NCBI RefSeq assembly: GCF_030158565.1
Contig: NZ_JAOASQ010000033.1
Coordinates: 1 to 56,978 of the forward strand
DNA: 56,978 nucleotides
DNA from: Limnohabitans sp.
GTDB taxonomy: Bacteria; Pseudomonadota; Gammaproteobacteria; Burkholderiales; Burkholderiaceae_C
Direction: 5' to 3'
Within the stretch, counting starts at the first letter, position 1. Every line of letters starts with the position of its first letter. Under the pieces are notes generated by a model. The model had not been told where the DNA came from, did no database searches, and saw nothing but the letters and a program-made list of their open reading frames with translations. Shown in pieces: positions 51,716-56,978 of this stretch. A program made the translations under genes and the position numbers.

Positions 51716-52984
51716 ATGAGCAACAACCAACACTTTTCTGCCCTCAAATTCATCACCTGCGGCTCGGTCGACGACGGCAAGAGCACGCTGATTGGCCGCC
51801 TGCTGGTGGACACCAAGGCCGTGCTGCAAGACCACCTGGCCGGTGTGCAGCGCTCGGGTGAAACCGACCTGGCCCTGCTGACCGACGGCTTGAGCGCCGA
51901 GCGCGAGCAAGGCATCACCATCGACGTGGCCTACCGTTACTTCAACACCGAAGCGCGCAAGTTCATCATCGGTGACGCGCCCGGCCACGAGCAGTACACC
52001 CGCAACATGGTCACGGCCGCGTCCAGCGCCGACGCCGCCGTGGTGCTGGTGGACGCCATCAAGCTCGACTGGGCCAACCCCGATTTGCAACTGTTGCCGC
52101 AAACGCGCCGCCACTCGCTGCTGGTGAACCTGCTGCGCGTGCCCTCCATCGTGTTCGCCATCAACAAGCTCGACGCCGTGGCCGATGCCGCTGTGGCGTA
52201 CAAGAACATCGCGGGTGCTCTGGAGAAGTTCGCCAAAGAGGCTGGTATCACCGTCACGGCCATGGTGCCCGTGTCGGCCCTCAAGGGCTGGAACGTGGTG
52301 GACAGCCAACCCGACTGGTGCGGTTACACCGGCCCTAGCCTTTTGAGCATCCTCGAAGACCTGCCGGTCACGCCTGCCGAGACCGATGTGGCTTTCAGCT
52401 TCCCGGTGCAGTGGGTCGAGAAGTTCCACGACTCCGGCGTGACCACCCAAGGCCGCCGCGTGTTCTGGGGCCGCGTGGCCACGGGCAGCATCGAGCCGGG
52501 CCAGACCATCAAGGTCTTCCCCAGCGGCCAGACCGCCGTGGTCTCGCAAGTGCTGTCGGCCACCCGCCAGCCGCAAAACAAAGCCGCCGGTCACAGCGCA
52601 GGCATCGTGCTCGACCGCGAGGTGGATGTGTCGCGCGGCGACTGGCTGCTGGCAGCCGTTGGGGCCCCCGAAGGCCAGCGCCAGCTCAACACCACCATCG
52701 CCTGGATGGACGACGAGCCCCTGCTGGCAGGCCGCCTGTACTGGGCGCTGCACGGCCACCGCTGGGTCAAGGTCAAGGTGCAGCGCGTGGTGCACCGCCT
52801 GGACGTGAACACCCTGGCCGAAGAAGAAGCCACCGAGCTGGCCCCCAACGCGATTGGCCACGTCACCCTGGCCCTGCAAGAGCCCTTGGTGACGCTGCCC
52901 TTTGCCCAGTCGCGCATTCTGGGCGCCCTGGTGTTGGTGGACACCGCCACGCACAAAACCTCAGGCGCCGTGCTGGTGAACTGA
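51716..52984 (+). CDS. cysN: Sulfate adenylyltransferase subunit 1 (GTPase)
   Basis: 422 residues of EF-Tu-like GTPase. G1 GSVDDGKSTLIG, EREQGITIDVAY, G3 DAPGHEQYTRNM and G4 NKLD. It ends after the beta-barrel domains with no CysC kinase fusion, consistent with a pathway that reduces APS directly. Forms the CysDN complex. Confidence 0.97.
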   Translation: MSNNQHFSALKFITCGSVDDGKSTLIGRLLVDTKAVLQDHLAGVQRSGETDLALLTDGLSAEREQGITIDVAYRYFNTEARKFIIGDAPGHEQYTRNMVTAASSADAAVVLVDAIKLDWANPDLQLLPQTRRHSLLVNLLRVPSIVFAINKLDAVADAAVAYKNIAGALEKFAKEAGITVTAMVPVSALKGWNVVDSQPDWCGYTGPSLLSILEDLPVTPAETDVAFSFPVQWVEKFHDSGVTTQGRRVFWGRVATGSIEPGQTIKVFPSGQTAVVSQVLSATRQPQNKAAGHSAGIVLDREVDVSRGDWLLAAVGAPEGQRQLNTTIAWMDDEPLLAGRLYWALHGHRWVKVKVQRVVHRLDVNTLAEEEATELAPNAIGHVTLALQEPLVTLPFAQSRILGALVLVDTATHKTSGAVLVN

Positions 52985-53048
52985 TCTCCTTTAAAATCAT
53001 GGGTTTGGCGCTGCATGTGCGGCGCCCATCCCTTTTTCCGAGTCCATC

Positions 53049-53378
53049 ATGACCCACGTTGTTTCCGAATCCTGTATCCAGTGCAAATACACCGACTGTG
53101 TGGACGTTTGCCCTGTGGATTGCTTCCGCGAAGGCCCCAACTTCCTGACCATCGACCCCGATGAGTGCATCGACTGCGCCGTGTGCATCCCCGAGTGCCC
53201 CGTGAACGCCATCTATGCCGAAGAAGACCTGCCGGCCGACCAGCAGCACATGACCCAAATCAACGCCGAGCTGGCTCTGCTGCCGGGCTGGAAGAGCATC
53301 ACCAAGCGCAAGGCCCCTCTGCCCACCGCCGACGAGTGGAAAGACAAGACCGGCAAACTGGCCGAACTGGTCCGCTGA
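53049..53378 (+). CDS. fdxA: Ferredoxin FdxA, 7Fe type
   Basis: 109 residues. [17 protein letters not shown] binds the 3Fe-4S cluster and part of the 4Fe-4S cluster; [13 protein letters not shown] completes the second. The long C-terminal tail ([20 protein letters not shown]) is standard for the proteobacterial FdxA. An adjacent reductase and the upstream cysI suggest it can feed sulfite reduction. A terminator follows. Confidence 0.96.
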   Translation: MTHVVSESCIQCKYTDCVDVCPVDCFREGPNFLTIDPDECIDCAVCIPECPVNAIYAEEDLPADQQHMTQINAELALLPGWKSITKRKAPLPTADEWKDKTGKLAELVR

Positions 53379-53397
53379 ACCCCTCAGCGCTGTCACG

Positions 53398-53423
53398 ATG
53401 GCCGAATCTTTCGGCCATTTTTT
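53398..53423 (+). terminator. Terminator between fdxA and the reductase gene
   Basis: ATGGCCGAA (53398-53406), loop TCT, TTCGGCCAT (53410-53418) and Ts to 53423. It lies only 23 bp ahead of the next start codon, so it may attenuate readthrough. Confidence 0.9.
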
Positions 53424-53445
53424 CTCAAGCCGCCACGCACACCCC

Positions 53446-54483
53446 ATGACCACTCCCATCGACACCGAAGCGCTGGTCATTGGTGCAGGCCCTGTGGGGC
53501 TGTTTCAGGTGTTTCAGCTCGGGCTGCAAGGCATCAGCTGCCAAGTGGTCGACGCCCTGCCCCATGTGGGCGGCCAGTGCGCCGAGCTGTATGCAGACAA
53601 GCCGATTTACGACATCCCCGGCATTCCGGTCTGCACCGGTCGTGAACTGGTGGCGCGTTTGCAGCAGCAAATCGCGCCTTTCAACGCATCGTTTCATCTG
53701 GGCTGGCAAGTCACCCGCATCGAGCGTCAGACGGATGGTCGACTGCAAGTCGACACCACTGCTGGCCAGCGCTTTGTAGCCTCCACCGTGTTCATCGCCG
53801 CTGGCGTGGGTGCCTTTGTGCCACGCCAACTGGTGCTCGATGGCCTGGAGGCTTTCAACGAAAGCCAAGTGTTTGCACACGAGGCTCAGCCAACACGCTG
53901 GACGGGCCTGCATCTCGTGGTGGCGGGCGATGGCGATGCGGCACTGCAAACTTGCCTGAACGCATGCACAGGCGATCAGGCCGCCGCCAGTGTCACGCTC
54001 TTGCACCGACGCGACCAATTCACAGCCGCACCCGAGCTGGTGGCTCAAATGCGCGAAGCCTGTGCTGCTGGCCGCATGCGCTTTATGGCCGGTCAACCCA
54101 CCGGACTGCGCAGCGAGGCGGGCCGCCTGCAAGCGCTGGAACTGCTCAACCCCCAAGGCGACACCGAGTGGCTGCCGCTGGACCTGCTGCAAACCTGCCT
54201 GGGCCTGTCACCCAAGCTGGGGCCTGTGGCGCAATGGGGCTTGGCCATGGAACGCAAGCAGCTGGTGGTGAACACCGAGAATTTCGCCACCTCCGAACCC
54301 GGTATTTTTGCCGTAGGTGACATCAACACCTATCCCGGCAAAAAGAAGCTCATCTTGTGCGGCTTCCACGAAGCCACGCTGGCCGCCTTTGGTGCGGTGA
54401 GCTTGCTGCGGCCCGACGCAAAGACCCTGCTGCAGTACACGACAACGTCCACTCTGCTGCACAAGCGCCTGGGGATCGCCTAA
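53446..54483 (+). CDS. Ferredoxin-NADP reductase, thioredoxin-reductase-like
   Basis: 345 residues. FAD motif VIGAGPVGLFQVFQLGLQG, the DALPHVGGQCAELY segment and C-terminal FAVGDINTYPGKKKLI are diagnostic of the YumC/TrxR-like ferredoxin reductases. The redox-active CxxC of real thioredoxin reductase is absent. A second NADPH motif (VVAGDGDAALQ) replaces the usual GxGxxA form. It is unrelated to the Fpr at 41311-42087 and lies next to fdxA, its probable partner. ATG 53446 is the start. Confidence 0.9.
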   Translation: MTTPIDTEALVIGAGPVGLFQVFQLGLQGISCQVVDALPHVGGQCAELYADKPIYDIPGIPVCTGRELVARLQQQIAPFNASFHLGWQVTRIERQTDGRLQVDTTAGQRFVASTVFIAAGVGAFVPRQLVLDGLEAFNESQVFAHEAQPTRWTGLHLVVAGDGDAALQTCLNACTGDQAAASVTLLHRRDQFTAAPELVAQMREACAAGRMRFMAGQPTGLRSEAGRLQALELLNPQGDTEWLPLDLLQTCLGLSPKLGPVAQWGLAMERKQLVVNTENFATSEPGIFAVGDINTYPGKKKLILCGFHEATLAAFGAVSLLRPDAKTLLQYTTTSTLLHKRLGIA

Positions 54484-54492
54484 AATCCACAC

Positions 54493-54514
54493 TGCGCCGC
54501 ATGTTTGCGGCGCA
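54493..54514. other. Hairpin after the ferredoxin reductase gene
   Basis: TGCGCCGCA (54493-54501), loop TGTT, TGCGGCGCA (54506-54514). A perfect 9-bp stem with no T tract, just ahead of the riboswitch; a weak terminator or RNA-processing structure. Confidence 0.6.
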
Positions 54515-54515
54515 T

Positions 54516-54602
54516 TCGCTAGGGGTGTTGAAGTCCGTGAGGTCTTCGACTGAGAAAGTCCCTTTGAACCTGATTGAGGTAATCCTCGCGCAGGGAAGCT
54601 TG
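54516..54602 (+). promoter_or_regulatory. TPP (thiamin pyrophosphate) riboswitch
   Basis: AGGGGTG at the 5' side, the invariant core CTGAGAAAGTCCCTTTGAAC, then CTGATTGAGGTAATCCTCGC and GCAGGGAAGC at the 3' side match the THI-box consensus (CTGAGA ... ACCTGA ... GGTAAT ... CG-CAGGGAAGC). The expression platform lies between here and the start codon at 54681. It should lower expression of the TonB-dependent receptor when thiamin pyrophosphate is abundant. Confidence 0.95.
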
Positions 54603-54680
54603 TCAAAAGAACGGTGCCGCCTTGGGTGCGCGCCATGTTCCCAGTCAGCCGACCTGCCATTACGTTGAAGGAAAAACGTC

Positions 54681-56849
54681 ATGGCATTTTTTTCGCCATT
54701 CTCTCGCCGGTCTTCTGACCGTTTTGTCGCCCGTGCCGCATGCCGAGCGACACACATCGCCAGTGCTGTGGCCTGGCTGGCTTGGAGCTGTGCCCATGCA
54801 CAAAGTCCGACCGAGATCACCATCACCGACACCGCACCCTCGCAGATCAGCGGCTTTGGTGATGTGCCCTTGAGCAAAGCGCCATTCAGCGCCATCAGTT
54901 TTGATCGCCAGGTGCTGCAGGACGTGGGTGCACAACGTGTATCGGACGCCTTGCGCCTAGACGCCAGCGTGGCCGACAGCTACAACTCGCCGGCCTATTG
55001 GGACATGCTGAGCGTGCGCGGCTACACGCTGGACAACCGCTACAACTACCGCCGCGAAGGCTTGCCGATTTCGGCCGAAACCATGATCGGCATGGACAAC
55101 AAGGAGCGCATCGAGCTGTTCAAAGGCACGAGCGGCATCCAGGCGGGCACCAGCGCACCGGGCGGTTTGGTCAACTACGTGGTCAAGCGTGCCCCCAACG
55201 GCAACGACGAAGTCATCCGCAGCGTGAGCGCCAGTTACGGCCCGGGCAAGAGCAGCAGCATCAGCCTCGACCTGGGCGGCCGCTTTGGCGAGAACAAGGA
55301 CTTTGGCTACCGTTTCAACGCGGCCTATGAAGACCTGAACCCCTACATCCGCAACACCCAGGGTCACCGCAACCTGATCGCCCTGGCCATGGATTGGCGC
55401 ATTTCTCCAGACAGCAAACTGGAATGGGAGTTTGAACAAAGCGAGCGCCAACAGATGGGGGTGAACGGCTACAGCTTGTTGGGTGACCAGCTGCCTGCGC
55501 CTGTGGATGGCAAAAGCAATTTGACTCGCCAAAGCTGGTCAGTACCAGGCGTTTTCAAAGGCATGACTGGCAGCATCCGATTCAAGCAAAATCTTGAGAA
55601 TGGCTGGCTGTGGACCACGCAATACGGCGGTCAGCGACTACGCACCGATGACAATTTGACTTTTGCATGGGGCTCCAACCTGCGCTCCATGGGCTTGTCA
55701 TACCCCGTCGATCAAGACGCCACACTCTATGACTTTCGTAGCCTGAACGAAAAACGCATCTCAGACACTCTTCAGACTGAGGTGGCAGGCGCAGTGACTT
55801 TGGCTGGGTTCAAGCACAACCTCTCATTGGGTGTGCAAAGAAGTCGACTGCTGGACCGATTACCGCCTAAGCAGGCTTGGAACTATGCGGGCAGCTTAAA
55901 TAGCGGCGCGGAACCTGACCCAACTCCAGTTTATGCAAATGCCAACCGAAGCGAATACGCCACGGAGTTCAGCGTCAAAGACCGCATAGACCTAACCACT
56001 ACCACCCGATTGTGGCTTGGAATGCGACATGTGAAATACGACAGAAGCAGTGAACAAAATGCCCCACAAGGAAGTAATGTCAGTGCGATTGATGGCAACG
56101 CCACATCACCATGGTTGGCACTATCCACGCAAGTTGACGAAAAAACGCTCTATGTTTCCCACGGGTATGGACTGGAGCAATTTGTCACGCCCAACGCCAG
56201 TGCCTCATTTGCTAATCCTGGTGAACAATTGGGTGTCAAGAAAAGTACTCAGACAGAAGTCGGTGTCCGACATCCCAACAAAGATCGCGGATTCGAGTGG
56301 TCTGCAGCTGCGTTTCATATTTCCCGACCACTCGCCTACGACATCTTCGATCCCAACACCTGGCTGAGTACCCGCTACTTAGACGGCAGACAAATCCATA
56401 CGGGCATGGATATCAGCGTGGGTTGGCACAACAACACTGCTTGGTCCTTCAATGGCCAAGCACAGGTTGTAAAGGCACGCATCTCGGAAGTCGCGTTGCA
56501 TCCGGAAGTTGGAACAAGTCCACTCAACGTGCCTAAATACACCCTGCGTGCCCAGGCCCAATACCGCTTTACGGAGATCCCCGGTCTTCGCTCCAGCCTG
56601 CGTGTGAGCCATGAAGGCGAACGCCGTGTGCTGGAAGATGGCAGTGTCAACTTGCCCGCCTGGACCACACTGGACTTTGCTACCCATTACGACACCCGCA
56701 TTGACGGCACTCGCACCCAGTGGACTTTGGCGATCGACAACCTGACCGATCGCCATTACTGGCGCGAATCGCCCAAGCAATTTGGCCACTACTACCTGTA
56801 CCCCGGCGCCCCCAGAACCTTGCGCTTGGGGGTGAAAGCGAGCTTCTGA
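54681..56849 (+). CDS. TonB-dependent receptor, probable thiamin transporter
   Basis: 722-residue outer-membrane barrel. Signal peptide (cleavage near CAHAQ), then a plug domain: VGAQRVSDALRLDASV, LSVRGYTLDN, IELFKGTSGIQAGTSAPGG. The C-terminal LRLGVKASF ends in Phe as expected for barrel assembly. By sequence it looks like the FhuA/siderophore group, but the TPP riboswitch just upstream points to thiamin or a precursor. AAGGA lies 8 nt before ATG 54681. Base composition in the middle of the barrel (about 55520-56560) is lower in GC than on either side. Confidence 0.93.
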   Translation: MAFFSPFSRRSSDRFVARAACRATHIASAVAWLAWSCAHAQSPTEITITDTAPSQISGFGDVPLSKAPFSAISFDRQVLQDVGAQRVSDALRLDASVADSYNSPAYWDMLSVRGYTLDNRYNYRREGLPISAETMIGMDNKERIELFKGTSGIQAGTSAPGGLVNYVVKRAPNGNDEVIRSVSASYGPGKSSSISLDLGGRFGENKDFGYRFNAAYEDLNPYIRNTQGHRNLIALAMDWRISPDSKLEWEFEQSERQQMGVNGYSLLGDQLPAPVDGKSNLTRQSWSVPGVFKGMTGSIRFKQNLENGWLWTTQYGGQRLRTDDNLTFAWGSNLRSMGLSYPVDQDATLYDFRSLNEKRISDTLQTEVAGAVTLAGFKHNLSLGVQRSRLLDRLPPKQAWNYAGSLNSGAEPDPTPVYANANRSEYATEFSVKDRIDLTTTTRLWLGMRHVKYDRSSEQNAPQGSNVSAIDGNATSPWLALSTQVDEKTLYVSHGYGLEQFVTPNASASFANPGEQLGVKKSTQTEVGVRHPNKDRGFEWSAAAFHISRPLAYDIFDPNTWLSTRYLDGRQIHTGMDISVGWHNNTAWSFNGQAQVVKARISEVALHPEVGTSPLNVPKYTLRAQAQYRFTEIPGLRSSLRVSHEGERRVLEDGSVNLPAWTTLDFATHYDTRIDGTRTQWTLAIDNLTDRHYWRESPKQFGHYYLYPGAPRTLRLGVKASF

Positions 56850-56913
56850 AATTGAGAACGCAAGTTTTTTTAAAAAACTGCATCCCCCTCTCAAAAGCAT
56901 GAAAATATGACGC

Positions 56914-56919
56914 TATAAT
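56914..56919 (+). promoter_or_regulatory. -10 box of tRNA-Asn
   Basis: TATAAT, perfect consensus, 12 bp before the tRNA 5' end. No clear -35 hexamer at 17 bp. Confidence 0.65.
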
Positions 56920-56930
56920 TTCGGTATTGT

Positions 56931-56978
56931 TCCTCAATAGCTCAGTCGGTAGAGCGCCGGACTGTTAATCCGTAGGTC
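56931..56978 (+). tRNA. tRNA-Asn (GTT), 3' end beyond window
   Basis: First 48 nt of a tRNA: TCCTCAATAGCTCAGTCGGT, D-loop, and the anticodon loop CTGTTAA with GTT at 56964-56966. The window ends within the variable region. Confidence 0.93.

Noticed and set aside
54493..54514. Canonical terminator of the ferredoxin reductase gene
   Set aside because: The stem is perfect but no T tract follows; listed only as a hairpin.

Overview
The window looks like chromosomal DNA from a betaproteobacterium of the Burkholderiales, most likely a member of the Comamonadaceae. The grounds are high GC, overlapping (ATGA/GTGA) operons, PobA with an IclR regulator, the argA and YggX types, a cysI-DUF934-cysH-cysD-cysN order, and many aromatic/acyl-CoA genes with TRAP and Liv-type binding proteins. 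The genus cannot be fixed from the sequence alone. No phage, integrase, transposase, CRISPR array or rRNA was seen.

Layout. 1-2.3 kb: the 3' part of an acyl-CoA dehydrogenase, a YfcG-like glutathione transferase, tRNA-Pro and tRNA-Arg. 2.5-6.6 kb: a four-gene run (SDR, flavin monooxygenase, BASS transporter, extended SDR). 6.6-11.2 kb: aromatic catabolism, with an IclR regulator divergent from pobA, a short CaiB-type protein and hpd. 11.6-17.3 kb: small stress-type genes (Hsp20, DUF1003, Spy-like, CBS, ribosome-hibernation/cold-shock fusion, LemA and TPM proteins, phosphoribosyltransferase, host-attachment family). Next come tag and an AEC permease.

18-29.2 kb is the most unusual part. A minus-strand operon (TRAP binding protein, fused TRAP permease, ThDP enzyme, ACAD10/11-like dehydrogenase, SDR, APH-type kinase, AEC permease) diverges from an acyl-CoA ligase and a GntR/FCD regulator. 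The divergent promoters share two oppositely oriented copies of one 17-bp palindromic operator. The set suggests uptake, CoA activation, phosphorylation/isomerisation and C-C cleavage of an unknown hydroxy- or keto-carboxylate.

29.2-39.1 kb: a Kazal/DUF4377 secreted protein, an OsmC-YcaO fusion between two 18-bp direct repeats, a HigBA-type pair, a truncated hsdM remnant, hrpA carrying two in-frame palindromic repeat insertions, and vapBC. 39.1-46.7 kb: argA, dsbB, fpr, yggX, an MnmC-type oxidoreductase, an orphan Liv-type binding protein and an MFS transporter. 46.8-53 kb: sulfate assimilation (TauE, cysI, DUF934, cysH, cysD, cysN). 53-54.5 kb: fdxA and a thioredoxin-reductase-like ferredoxin reductase. 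54.5-57 kb: a TPP riboswitch ahead of a TonB-dependent receptor (probable thiamin uptake), then the start of tRNA-Asn.

Several families of REP-like palindromes are scattered through intergenic gaps and, in hrpA, inside a coding region.
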